From Epiperipatus broadwayi (taxonomy: Eukaryota; Onychophora; Udeonychophora; Euonychophora; Peripatidae), in assembly GCA_028023455.1 (NCBI GenBank), contig JAQFVV010012498.1, forward strand, positions 810,001 to 874,000: a stretch of 64,000 nucleotides of DNA, read 5' to 3'. The notes under the pieces were generated by a model, which searched no databases, had not been told where the DNA came from, and was given only the letters and a program-made list of their open reading frames with translations. Made by a program: the position numbers and the translations under genes. This document shows positions 1 through 11,639 of the stretch, piece after piece; within the stretch, counting starts at the first letter, position 1, and the number at the start of each line of letters is the position of its first letter.

Positions 1-800
1 ATATTTATAATTTACATTGTCAATTCAAACTTCAATATACTGATTTAGTTATGATGATGTTTATATAATTTTCATTTTCTTTTCATTTACTTCTTTTCCT
101 TAAATGTAGTTTGGCTGTGATAATTAATTATAATTATTTTTGCATTAGTTTTACATTTCAGAAATGAAATATTTTCTTGGCTATTGATAAATTCCTTATT
201 CTCCATACACATCTTGCTGAAATTATACAGATGGTTAATGGAGATCCACAAAGAAGATAGTTCATTACAATTGATTTAATAGATTTTTTCTTATATATGC
301 AATAACAGTAGGCCTATGATATATATGGAAAGCTGTTACTGTGTAAGATTTGGCAACCAAACATTATTGCATAGAGTTTGTTAAGAATGCATAAAAATAT
401 TATATTTTCTGATTAAATCAAAACAAAAACAACAAATTTTATAAAATTACAAGTAAACTTTATATAGTCCACCTTTGTTTACCATTTTATATATATATCA
501 TTCTATTGTTTTATACAATCGAGTATGTATATGCTTACTTATCACCATCATATTATATATTAAATGAATACAAACTGTTTCAATTATGTATTTAGAGACA
601 AAATCTGAATCATACAACATAGTTAATATATATAAAATGTAATTGTATTCCGAATAACGGTAAGTAACAAAGTAAATTACAATGTAAACTTTAATAAATA
701 GTAGTACAGTACTTTCGATTATATTCATAATCATTTTCAATTAAACTGACTTAATTTCAAAATGGAGTAAAACAGCATTAACTGGAAACCACATGTCAAT
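1..800. other. gene-free A+T-rich stretch
   Basis: Short A+T-rich sequence with no open frame resembling a known family and no clear repeat structure. It lies just downstream, in the sense direction, of the minus-strand Penelope-like remnant, where a 3' terminal repeat of that element would be expected. I could not recognise one. Confidence 0.5.
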
Positions 801-1200
801 TTACACACCCCATAATTCACTAATCTCCATATTCAATGATTGTCTGTTTATTATACTATTTTTATAATGATTAATAAAAATTGCTTCTTTAATTTTTCTT
901 TTTTTATTATATCTTTCTTGATTTAAAATCTTAATTTTTTTCATATCAAAATTAAATTTATCTTTACAATTTTTATTATGAACATAAAACATGAATCACT
1001 TTTATTCTTTTTATCTCTTTGAATTATCTTTGATACTATTTTATATAATAACTTATGTTCTTTAATTCTTTCTCAATACTATACCATCACTCCCCAATAT
1101 ATGAGGCATTACATCCACAAAAAATTTGATAAACAATATTACTCACTCCATCCTTAGATAAATTATCTTTAGGATTATTAACCATTTTATTCAAATTATA
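801..1200 (-). pseudogene. Penelope-like element, GIY-YIG endonuclease remnant
   Basis: Read on the minus strand from 1200 down, one frame gives a GIY-YIG-type segment: a VYQIFCGC stretch (the GVYKI-C half), then ASYIGE (the YIG half) at about 1145-1098, followed at once by an in-frame TGA. After a frame change, the 63-codon frame 992-801 continues with FNFD, KIKIL, ERYNKKR and EAIFI blocks. These match the C-terminal tail usual in GIY-YIG domains of Penelope-like retroelements (F-D--N-KIL, NY-KR--EAIHI). In that family the domain nicks target DNA and sits after the reverse transcriptase. No upstream reverse transcriptase could be read in 1200-2700, so this is a truncated, mutated 3' end. Family assignment rests on motif order and spacing, not on a search. 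Confidence 0.68.
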
Positions 1201-3854
1201 TTGGAATTTATTTTGTTATTGACCATTATTTGGAATGTAATTACATTTTATTAGTGGACATTTATTGTATTATATATATTAATAAATAAATGCTAATATT
1301 CAACAACAACTAAAATTATTAATCACTAGTGGTATTAGTGGTTCACATATATTACCAATTTACTTGTGGTCTGAAGTTTTGCTACTGATTTGTTTTTGTT
1401 TTCTGGATTATAATTTATACTTATTTTGTTCTTTGGCTATTTTAATTTGATTTCAAAGTCAGTTTCAATAAACAAAGTACATAGCTTTTCATAACCCAAA
1501 TCATTATTATTTTTTGTATCACCACTTAGCTCCTAAAAGATGGGTTGTCATTTTCCAGATTATCTTTTTCAAATTTATCTATCTCTTGCTCTTTTCAAAA
1601 GTCATGGTTATCCTTTTAAGTTCTATCAATATTTTTCTTTTACTTTTTTTTCTACATTTTTTGCTATCTCTTCTATTATATTAGTTAATTTTTTTTAGCT
1701 ATATATTTATAATGTTTTTTCTTTAATTTTTTAAGTTCTATAAATAATCATTTTTCATTTATTCTTTTCAGTTCGTCTACATTTTTCACTTCTTTTTTTT
1801 TTTTGTAATCCATCACATCTCTCTTCCATCTTTCCATATAAAATAAGCATTTCCCTCCTTTTTTCCATTTTTAAATTTAACTTCAAAAGATAATAGAAAA
1901 CTTCAATTATTTTCTACCTAACTACAATTCTTAATACTCTATTCTTTCTAGACTGCATTTCATCCCAAACTTTCCACAAATTCCATCAACTTTCTTATCA
2001 ATTAATTAAATTTAACCTCAAATGTTAATATGTCATTGTTATTATAATCTAAGACATTAATAAATCTTTCACCAATAGGATAGTTCTAAGTTTACCAAAC
2101 CAATAATTTAGGCAAATCATGAAAATTAATTTTACATAAAATATTTTTTTATTTGTTTTTCTATAAAGTTATTTATCCTTATAAATATCCTCCAATTTAT
2201 GACAAATTTCCTAATAGCCATTCTCTATTTTACAAAACAATATATAGAAATAATTTGAACATTAAAAACATGTTTGCTGCATTATGAAAATCTGTTGAGA
2301 AATTACTGGAATGCAAAGTTATAAATAACACACTAAGCAAACAAACTACTAAAGATATTTATTTTATAAAATAAAATTTCTATAAAAGAAATCATGTTAA
2401 TTAAAAAAGAAAGACAAACTATTAATTAAAAAGATATACTGCTTATATATATAGATATAACAATAACGCAAAATATAATTAGAAATCCTGTATAAAACAT
2501 TTTAGATCTTAAATAAGAAAAAAAAAAATCATTTAAATTCAAAGAACATTTTTTAAATCTTAAGTTTATTAAAAGAAATTTTATTAAATATTAAATACTT
2601 TTCTTTTTATTGCCAATTAACGCTATATTTTAGCATCGTGTTTGATTTATAATAATAATATTTGATTTTTAAAAATAACTTTAAATATCTAATATTTTAT
2701 TTAAATTAATTTTAATGAGATGATTAAGAATCGAAAAATGATAGATATGATCAAAAATACCCCTTCACCATTTTCATAAATTAATGGATTAATGATTATT
2801 TGCGCCAAACTCATTGTTATCTAATGCAAATTTGCCACGATGCAGTCGCTATTTTGTAATTAAAATATGAAGAGAAAATTCCAATCATTTACTTTTAAAG
2901 AAGAATGGCTTTTAATTTTTAGATTTCAATAAACAATTTGATTAATTAAAACTCTTTTAATTAGATCTAATAATTATTAGCTAGATATACTTGGGATTTT
3001 GTAAAGATGCTGACAAATAGAATAGTTATTATAAATAAATGGAAGAAAGTGTTGTATAAAACAAGTATGACAATGGGAAGATAAAAGCTATTACTAATGG
3101 AGATAAATTATGTATCATTTTTTACTTTATTTGGTATGCTATTATACTAATTCATCTCCCTTTCTATTTTCAAAAAAGCATTAAGTGTGGAACAACATGT
3201 AGACAGCAGATATTCACACACACATATGTATGAAATAAATTATATATCATCAAGAATAAAAATTTTAAATGTATTAGCTGTGTTCAGTTTATAACCATAA
3301 TTGAACTTAATTATAACCATACCTTTTTCTACTATTTCATTCTATACTACAAAATACCAGCAGCAGAATAAATAACAAACTTTAGTATTTGATATTGTTT
3401 GTTTAAAAAAATTCTACAAAGTTCAGGTATAATTATACTCAGAGGAGAATTGCCTACTTTTTTCTACCAGTAACACCTCATTGTACATCCTAATTATCTA
3501 CTTTTTCGAAAGTTAATGATTCTGCATTAATTTATTTATTTTCACATTATATATGTGTACTTTTTTCTTTGAGCCAGGAATATGATTTTTCTTCATTGTA
3601 ATATTCATACTTAATAAAAAATACAGCATATAATGTTATACTATCCTTGGACCATATTTCAAATTTCTTCTTCATGTACTCAAATAAATACAACAATGCT
3701 CCCACTTTGTATTATTTGGCTAAATGTTAAGCAAAACCTAGCAAAAACTATTCAATTATCATGTATACTTTTGTCTGGCAGAATTCTACCACAGTCTACA
3801 TATACTTGTTAACTATTGGTGCTTTTAGATACTATCAGAAAATTTAAATAAAAA
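1201..3854. other. gene-free stretch, strand-biased low complexity
   Basis: No feature could be supported. The plus strand is pyrimidine-rich around 1540-2080. The complementary strand there is rich in Lys/Glu codons and could be decayed coding sequence of a retroelement, but no motif is recognisable. The remainder is A+T-rich with short A and T runs. Confidence 0.45.
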
Positions 3855-4419
3855 GTATATCATATAATACTAAATCATCCATGCACTATACTACTGTTAC
3901 GCAATGCTTTATTTACCACCCTCTTTTAAAGTTTACAGTTTTGATTGCCCCAGCAATCTTCTTCAGAACTACAACATAATACAAACATATGAATATAAAT
4001 ATAAATATACATGAACACATAATTTACATTCTATATATACATCTTATAATCACATCTATTTGTTATCTTTTAAATATTATATAATTTTTTTTACCCTTTT
4101 TTTACATTCTATATTTATTAATTAAAACTTCCTATACATATACATTCTATTTTTATTCTTTATTTTATTTTATTCTTATTACTCTTTAAACACTTAGCTC
4201 TAATTTAATATCTTTTATCTTTTACATTATTATTAATAATTTTACTAACAATGAATATTCAAAATTTATTCATTCAATAATTTATTATTTATTTTAATCT
4301 ATAATATTACTATTTTAAACACATTTCAACCCACCTTTTATAGCTCCTTACTTCAACTGCTAAATTCAAAATTTAAAAATTTACCATTATACTTTTAGTA
4401 GCTCCCTCTTTAAATTTTG
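3855..4419 (-). repeat. left arm of long inverted repeat
   Basis: Reverse-complementary to 6118-6651. It contains the outward-reading hairpin motif (plus-strand form: GATTGCCCCAGCAATC followed by TTCTTCAG) at about 3938-3968. About 39 bases inside 3891-3930 are unmatched in the partner arm. Confidence 0.8.
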
Positions 4420-4519
4420 TAATGTGATGCACTGTGACTTCTTAAATGGAGTCAGAAATCTCAGCAACTATGCCCAAAGAAACCTATTAACACTTTATCT
4501 TCCCTTTCCATTCCCTACC

Positions 4520-6033
4520 CTAATCTGCTCCATTCCATTTCCTCAACATAATCTTTGTCAACTCCATGGCCTTCATACCTAAATCCCCTTTATCTTTTCC
4601 CAAACCCAGCATAAAAACCAATAATTCATTTTCTGTATAATCACTTTGTTCATATTTATTCTTCCATAACTTCATTATTTGTACTCTTTCTGCTTTCAAG
4701 CATTTATATTCAATTAACAGATGCCTAATATTTTCTATGCCTTCCTTACACAATTTGCAGACTAAATCACCCATATTTTTCCATTTACTTGTATATTCCC
4801 TTGTTGCTAAAGATCCCATTTGAGCTTTGAACAATAAACTACCTTCCTTGTTATTATCATAAATTAACTCGCACCCAATGTTCCGTTTACTTCTATATAT
4901 ATTTAAACTCTTTTTACTTACCATACTAGTTCAACCATCTCTCCAACTCCCTATTCTTTATTAATGCATCTATTCTTTTATCCCATTCCTTACCACTATA
5001 ACACTCAACAATCCTCCTAACACAATCATCCCACTTTTTGTACAATTATACTGATATAAATTCTTTATCCAAATCCTCTGCATACTACATTATCTTTCTC
5101 ACTCATCTTGTTTCCTGCCCTTTACTTGTAACCCAATTAAATACTATTTTGGCTATTCTTTTATTATCCATAAACTGCAACCTACCCAACATTTTCATTT
5201 TGCTTTTTGCATCTCTCATATAAAAACTTGACCATTTCTCCTTGAATTGCCTCCTTTGCTGTCCACACCCCTGCATCTAATGCATGTCTTCCTACTTCCC
5301 TTTGTACTTTTTCTAAGTAATCTAATATCCCTTTACTAACACGTAACACATCATTACCATATGTTAACTCTGCTACTGCAACTATCTTCCATACAATTCT
5401 AGCTACATCATATTTATTATATGAAAACACTGTTAATTTCATTATCAATCCCTTTCTTTTCTTTGCTTCATTTATCAATTTTTTCTCCCATTCATCCAAG
5501 CAATTTTCCTGATTACTTAAGATGATTCCCAAATAACTATATCTATTCATCACACTTAACTTTATATCCCCAATAAAAATTCTATGTCTTCTCTTTCCCC
5601 AGATTTTTTTTCACTAAATTTAATCCCCATCTCTTTACCCACTCTTGTGCATGTCCTCAATCTTCTCTTCTTTCTGTACACAAAAAGACATCATCCACAA
5701 AAAAAAGACCTGATAAAGTATATACTCCCTTGCCATCTATTAACTGTATCTCTATCCTTCTTTTTAGTCTTTCTATTGCTCTCTCCATTTCACTCAAATA
5801 CAACAAAAACAAAATAGGTGACATAGGCATTCTGACCTTAGTCCCACACCATTTTTAACTTTAACTGATTCTATATCCCCTAATTGATATGTATAGTAAT
5901 TATTTTCATATAATTTCTTAATAATATCCACTAAAGCTTCATCCATTCCCAAATTTACTAAACTTACCCATAATCTATTTCTATTTACTCTATCATATGC
6001 CTCCTCAACATATATTATTAGCAGTTCCCTCAT
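4520..6033 (-). pseudogene. LINE-type reverse transcriptase, broken
   Basis: Read on the minus strand, fragments follow the normal order of a non-LTR pol. At 6033-5794 there is a palm segment with an EAYDRVNRNRLW block (motif A Asp). At 5698-5690 there is a catalytic FVDD followed by VFLC. At 5553-5182 lies a thumb/post-RT segment with SYLGIIL, LTYGNDVL and QREVGRHALD. At 4924-4520 is the C-terminal segment with a zinc-finger-like C-x2-C-x7-H-x5-C pattern (CKLC, RHLL, KC). Frame changes separate the blocks; the finger domain and any endonuclease are missing. The YLG, LTYG and QRE-GR-AL signature fits jockey/CR1-superfamily pols common in arthropods and other invertebrates. It lies between the two inverted arms and is non-functional. 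Confidence 0.8.
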
Positions 6034-6117
6034 CCTATTTTTTATATAACTGAATTTTTTAAATTTTTTTACTTTTTACTTTATATCAAAAAAATTTTCA
6101 GGCCTCAAAAAAAAAAA

Positions 6118-6651
6118 CAAATTTAAAGAGGGAGTTACTAAAAGTATAATAGTAAATTTTTAAAATTTGAATTTAGCAGTTAAAGTTAGGAGATATAAAA
6201 GGTTCGTTAAAATGTGTTTAAAATAGTAATATTATGGATTAAAATAAATTATAAATTATTGAATGAATAAATTATGAATATTCATTGTTAGTAAAATTAA
6301 TAATAATAATGTAAAATATAAAAGATATTAAGTTAGAGTTAAGTGTTTCAAGAGTAATGAGAATAAAATTTAAAAAAAAAGAATAAAAATAGAAGATATA
6401 TGTATAAGAAGTTTTAATTAATAAATATAGAATGAAAAAAAAGGGTAAAAAAATTGGTAAATTATATAATATTTAAAAGATAACAAACAGATGATGATTA
6501 TAAGATGTATATATATATAGAATGTAAATTATATGTTCATATATATTTACATACATATGTTTTATTATGTTGTAGTTCTGAAGAAGATTGCTGGGGCAAT
6601 CGAAACTGTAAACTGTATAGTGCATGGATGATTTAGTACTATATGATATAC
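6118..6651 (+). repeat. right arm of long inverted repeat
   Basis: Inverted partner of 3855-4419. The motif CTGAAGAAGATTGC, loop TGGG, GCAATC, GAAAC is intact at about 6578-6606. Similarity to the left arm stops at GATATAC, position 6651. Confidence 0.8.
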
Positions 6652-8310
6652 ATTTGGCAATGCAATAAGATTAGTTATTATAAATCAAAAGTTTGATAAT
6701 CTATTCTACAATAAAATTATGTTATAAAGAGAATTCATAAGCTTATCTCAGTTTTCTTTGAATTTTTATATCAAATGACAAACTATCAGATTAAAGACTC
6801 ATCACACATTTTATATACTCTTTAGTATTACTACTGAATAAGACATTATTTGATTATTTTGAAGTGAAAAAACAATGCAAGTTTGAAAATTTTGCCCTTT
6901 TATGAAAATAAAAAGTTATTAGATTACTAACATATCAAAATAGAGAAATTATTGCATTAATAAATAGACTAGTGTGGCACTGGCAACCAATTTAATCATT
7001 TCTAGTCATACAAAACATTATTTTTACAATAATGTTAATACTTGATAAATTTTATAACTATGTCCTGAAGATATTTATCTCCATCTATCATCCCTCACTA
7101 TTAATTATATTTATTAGATATAAAAAGTAGCCCTACATCCAAAACTAAATAATCTGTATATAATTACTCTAGAAATCTTGTCTTTGATAATCTTTACAAA
7201 AATTATGTTCAAAAAATTTAAATCTTTTACCACCCAGATTTTCTATTTAAAACAGTGTGAAAAATAAAAAAGCTTTCTGTGTTATGATTTTGTTCAGAAA
7301 AAAATAATTTACTAGAAACTGTATTGCTGTCTTAATTGTTATTGCTTCATAAACTCACTGAGTCAATAACATTTTTCCCATTAACTTTTCTTGACATATA
7401 TGGTTAGAAATTACTTACATAATCCATTTATTGCATTATAAAAACTACTCCTTCAAATCAAGTCTAAAAGTGATTAGCCATCTCATTCACTTGCAATCTT
7501 TGCTATTTCAAGCTTTGTAAATTCTCACAACAAAAACTTTAGAATATCAATATGTGTATCATCTTTGATATATTGTTTTTATTTGTTGGATTTTTTTTTT
7601 ATGTTTCATATATCTATAATCTGCTAATAATTATGAACTTAGTAAATCAATTTTAAAAAAAAACCAGCTTACCAATTCAACTTGTAAATCGGTACCCTAT
7701 CATTTGAAGAAAATACTTGCACTTTTTTGAGAATTCAAATTAATCCACAAAATCTAAATTAAATAACCTAAAACAAGTAAAAATAGATGAGTTATATACT
7801 AAAGTTTATATATATGATAAATTGGATTATAAAAGGAAAGACTGTCAATGCTTTTCTAATAGACTTATTTGCTTATTTTATCAATTAGATGCATCTATTC
7901 AATATCTCTGCACATATTTTAAATGTAATCTTGAAAAAATTAGGAGGCAAATTACTGTTAAATCATTATTTCCTGTAAAAAAATAAATAAGCTTTAAAAT
8001 CTTACTAAAAGATAATGTTCTTTTTAGAGTCCTTCATAGAGGAATAATGAAGAAAGAGACGGTACTTATGAGACTCAACAATTGTTGGATAGTAAGGATT
8101 TGATGAATTTCAGCCTTATTTAACATTCTAGCTAAAAATAGCTAAATATTTACTGACTGGCCAATATTAAATGGTCAGTTGAGTTAACTATGAGCTGGCT
8201 ATCACGAACCTTTAAGACCATATTTGAATCCAAACTGTAGATATTACTGACACATGCACTATCATTATACAATAAGGCTTCATTTGCTATATATTAAAAA
8301 ATAAAATCAT
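6652..8310. other. gene-free stretch
   Basis: A+T-rich sequence with short homopolymer runs. No gene or repeat was recognised. Confidence 0.5.
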
Positions 8311-8365
8311 TATGACTACCCTAGATATTTCCTACCTTATGACTACCCTAGATATTTCCTACCTT
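8311..8365. repeat. 27-bp tandem duplication
   Basis: Two adjacent perfect copies of a 27-base unit (TATGACTACCCTAGATATTT plus 7 further bases) just upstream of the 5' LTR. Confidence 0.9.
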
Positions 8366-8422
8366 AAACCCAACACTATGTAGGTTTTACCAATCTATTA
8401 GTGGTTTTCTGCAAGTCAAATA

Positions 8423-8880
8423 TATATTGGGTCACCATGTGGGTAGCTGATGGCCAGTCAAAAGACAATGGACTACACCCAGGTGTGCAGATAGAAGAAC
8501 CACAGAAAAAATGACTCAAGGAAGCTCCAGGTATGGAGATGTGCCACCCAATGGGTGCCACAGCCATCTCACGAAGAAGTTTACCTCTAAACATTCCAAA
8601 ATAAACTCAGGGACTCATTACAGGTTGTATAGATCTTCAGTATTATTTTGTAATCCTTTGGGCACATAAAATTGTGTAATGTAGAATATTTATATAAAAT
8701 ATGTAACTTAAAACATGTAAGAAAAATACTATTCATTTATAACCCTAGAGTTTGACCCTATGTTAATTAAACTTCATAACTTCTAACTACTAGCGGTGTT
8801 CATACCATTTTATTCAGGGTATTTCTTTTATTATTAATTTATGCAATCCAGAGGGCAACAGTTTGTCTCTGGACCCAGCA
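8423..8880 (+). repeat. 5' LTR of Ty3 element
   Basis: Matches 13077-13494. Shared blocks include GACAATGGACTACACCCAGG, AACATTCCAAA and CAATCCAGAGGGCAACAG. A 25-base segment around 8678-8703 is absent from the 3' copy. The LTR ends in CAGCA, followed by TTGGTGCAGTCACAG, a plausible primer-binding site; the tRNA was not identified. Confidence 0.8.
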
Positions 8881-8904
8881 ATTGGTGCAGTCACAGTTTC
8901 TGAG

Positions 8905-9830
8905 ATGAATCCACAGCAAATTTCACAACTGTCAGTCGATAATAATTATCACAGTGACAGCTGAATAAGTCAGAGTCAAGCATTGAAACAAACAATTTAT
9001 GGGAAAAAAAATTTTCACTAATTGTTGAATTCACTGAAATGCAACCAGAAATAGCAGAATTTGATATCAGAGAGTTAACAGAGTGGCCTCTATATGTCCA
9101 TTAAATCGAGAAATTCCTAATTATAAACAGAGTAGTAAAGGATAAAATTAAAACAGCAACATTGTTTCGTAAGAAAAGGGGTCATTCAAATAGCAAACAG
9201 GCTCTGTGAATCCCAAACTCCCGAGGAGTTAACATTCAATCAGGTCAAAGATCATTTGTTCGACTACTTTAACCCGCATTATCTAGGCACATTGCCAGAC
9301 TCCAAAGCAAAAATGAGACAACTCAAGATTATGATACAGCCCTTAATGAAATCGCAAAATACTGCATTTATGACTCATAGATAGATAAAGTCCTTCTCAA
9401 ACAATTATGTGGAATGAGTAGTAATAGTCTTAGACAGCAATTATTGGATGATAAAGATATTAGTTATAATGAAATTATCAAACATGGTATAACTCACAAA
9501 TTGGTCTTAGAGCAAGTGAAAGAATTTGCTGATATGAAAATAGGGGGCACCTAAAAAACAGAAATCTGTAAAGTTGACAAACCTGAAAGGGTAGCTGAAC
9601 AAAAGAGAATTAATGATAGACATAAAAGTTTAATAAGGTGTTTTTGTTGTGGCAGACCAGGTCACATTGTTAATAAGTGCTTCTATAAAGATAAATAAGT
9701 GCTTCTATAAAGATAAATGCTGCAAACATTGCAATAAAGTAGGGCACTAAATTAGACCATGAAAAGAGAAAAAATAGTTAGAAGGGTACTAAAAATCAAT
9801 TTAAGCAAGAGAAATTTTGCTATTATTAAT
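8905..9830 (+). pseudogene. Ty3 gag, degenerate
   Basis: Encodes capsid and nucleocapsid of the element above. A probable ATG is at 8904-8906. Recognisable blocks are TPEELTFNQVKDHLFDYF (about 9215-9268), EIAKYCIYDS, KVLLKQLCGMSS and LRQQLLDDKDISYNEI, in the order of Mag-type capsids. A CCHC knuckle reads CFCCGRPGHIVNKC (C-x2-C-x4-H-x4-C) at about 9641-9681. The second knuckle (CKHCNKVGH) is thrown out of frame by a 22-bp tandem duplication at 9677-9720. Several nonsense codons lie upstream. Confidence 0.75.
9677..9720 (+). repeat. 22-bp tandem duplication inside gag
   Basis: Two adjacent copies of GTGCTTCTATAAAGATAAAT plus AA (second copy diverging at its end). As 22 is not a multiple of three, it breaks the frame between the two zinc knuckles. 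Confidence 0.9.
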
Positions 9831-9839
9831 AAAATGTCA

Positions 9840-10131
9840 ACTGACCAAACACAAAAATTTATAATTACTATAAAAATTTATGGAAAACCCTCTATCGATT
9901 GAAACTGACAATAGTAGCAGGGTGTCATTGGTCTCTGTGAGTGATTGGAAATCTATCATGGCTGATAACTGCCATAAAAATCAAGGAGTAACTCAGATCC
10001 CAATTTCTATCAATAATGGGGAAAATAGTAAAATTGACATTGTATATAGCGTATGCCCCTATAAATTCCCTCATTGCCATGATTGGTTTAATCAACTAGG
10101 AATAAAAATCTCTATGAATCGAAAATATTGA
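9840..10131 (+). pseudogene. Ty3 aspartic protease remnant
   Basis: The frame 9880-10131 reads SIETDNSSRVSLVS, which lines up with the retropepsin active-site strand (D-T/S-G-A/S followed by a hydrophobic VSL block). The catalytic triad is altered: D-N-S-S instead of D-S/T-G. A one-base shift near 9889 separates it from the preceding IYGKP segment. The downstream HDWFNQLGIK fits the usual GRDWL--I end of Mag-type proteases. Inactive. Confidence 0.65.
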
Positions 10132-10140
10132 TAATTGAAA

Positions 10141-11395
10141 AGACACATTAGAAACCATTTCCCTAGACTTTTTGATGAGGAACCAGGAATAATTAAAACC
10201 AAACTGATGTCATAAGAAATGTCACCAGAAGCAGTCCCTGTAATTTTTAAACCTTGGAAGATCCCTTTTGCTCTGAAAGAAAAAAAATAGAAAAAATAAA
10301 AGAATTAATTAAGAATGGCATACTCAAACTGACAGAGGAAACCAAGTGGACTACTCTACTGGTGGTAATAACAAAACCTAATGGCCAGATAAGATTGTGC
10401 AGTCCTGGATATCCACTAAAAAATAAACATGCTCATCATTACAAAAATCTAAATATTTTGCACAATTGGACTTGAATGCAGCCTTCCACCAATCTCAGTT
10501 ACTAATAAAGCTGCTGAAATTCTAACCCTCACTACCCATGTAGGGTTATTCAGATGCACAAATGACTCCCATTTAGCATAGCTTCGGCATCCAGTATATT
10601 CCAATCAAAAATTGAGACCCTACTTAGCAGACTCAAAGGTATAATATCTCATTTTGATGACATATCAATCATTGCAATTTCAGAAAAATGAATTTAGTCA
10701 TCTTATAAAGGTGTGCCAAAGGGGATTTGAGGCAAAATTAAATCCAGAAAAATGAATAAGGATAAACAGTGAAATAAAGTTTCTGGGACACATTGTCTCA
10801 AGCTCAAGTACAAGCCTTGCCCCAAAAAGTTAAAGCAGTATCTGAAGCTAGAAGGCCAAACAATGTAAAGTAGCTTCAGGCTTTTTGGCCTTTGTGAATT
10901 AATTTGAGAAATTCCTGGACAACAAACCACATGTAGCCAGGCTGTTATATGATCTAGTAAAAAAAAAACAGAAATGGAAGTGATGAGTGGCACAAGAACA
11001 AAGCCCTTCTCTCATCAAATAAACTTTCGGTCCACTATAAGTGTTCTAGAATTAATCCTAACAACTAGCACAACAGAATTTGGTGTGGGGGCACTAATTT
11101 TCCACTGATCCCACTCTGGTAAACAGGCAGAAAAAAATTAGTCAGCTGGACAAGAAAATGCTCACCATGTGTTTGGAATTTGTAAATTCCACCAATGTCT
11201 GTATGGATGCCAATTCAAAATAATAACCAATCACAACTGCTGTTAAGAATTCTGGGCACCAAACAAATTTCTGAACACTTAAGTCCTCATATGTTGAGGT
11301 GGCTTATCATATTGGCAGGCTATGATTACAGCCTAGAATATAAAAATGGCAAGAAAAATGGCCATGCTGATGTGCTATCATGAATGTCAGACCAG
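10141..11395 (+). pseudogene. Ty3 reverse transcriptase and RNase H remnant
   Basis: The N-terminal part reads HFPRLFDEEPGIIKTK, then PFALKEK, IKNGILKLTEETKWTT and KPNGQIRLC (10141-10410), the classic entry to Ty3 RT. The palm motif appears as HFDDISIIAIS at about 10650-10680, corresponding to Y-L/V-DD. After several shifts, the RNase H/connection region ends with HMLRWLIILAGYDYSLEYKNG followed by HADVLS (about 11285-11380), matching the usual L-RW-L-L--YD---Y--G--N--AD-LS. At least ten stops or shifts make it non-functional. Confidence 0.75.
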
Positions 11396-11639
11396 TTTAA
11401 AAAAAGAAAACATGATATAGAAATTAATTATCGACACACTTAAGAGCCAGACTCTTAATAACTTAAGAGTAGCCCCATGAACTAATTAAGGCATTGGATA
11501 CAAATGATTATAGAAAAAATCAGTAACAGTTGGCCAAAACAATGGCGATCTTTCCTGCACATAGAGCTATGGAAAGCTCAGGAACAGTTGTTCATATATA
11601 AAAGATGCATACTTAAAGGCGATCAAGTTCTAATCCCAG

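Larger units (their letters stand above)
3855..6651 (-). mobile_element. reverse-transcriptase element with long terminal inverted repeats
   Basis: A 2.8-kb unit whose two ends are inverted copies of each other: left arm about 3855-4419, right arm about 6118-6651. The arms match along nearly their whole length, including the TTTAAAGAGGGAG inner edge, the ATTCATTCAATAA block and the ATCATCCATGCACTATA outer block. The left arm carries about 39 bases (near 3891-3930) absent from the right arm. A LINE-type reverse transcriptase on the minus strand fills the middle. Each arm has a CTGAAGAAGATTGC, TGGG, GCAATC motif reading outward. LINEs do not normally have terminal inverted repeats. Penelope-like elements can carry inverted terminal copies, but this enzyme looks LINE-like. 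No target-site duplication was evident. Confidence 0.7.

Noticed and set aside
1540-2080. Coiled-coil LINE ORF1 on the minus strand
   Set aside because: Lys/Glu-rich reading is expected from purine-rich strand bias; no recognisable motif and many stops.
8030-8070. Plus-strand exon after CTTTTTAG
   Set aside because: The donor (GTACTT) is poor and there is no neighbouring exon.
8376-8594. 72-codon minus-strand frame
   Set aside because: Falls in the 5' LTR; the matching 3' LTR does not preserve it.
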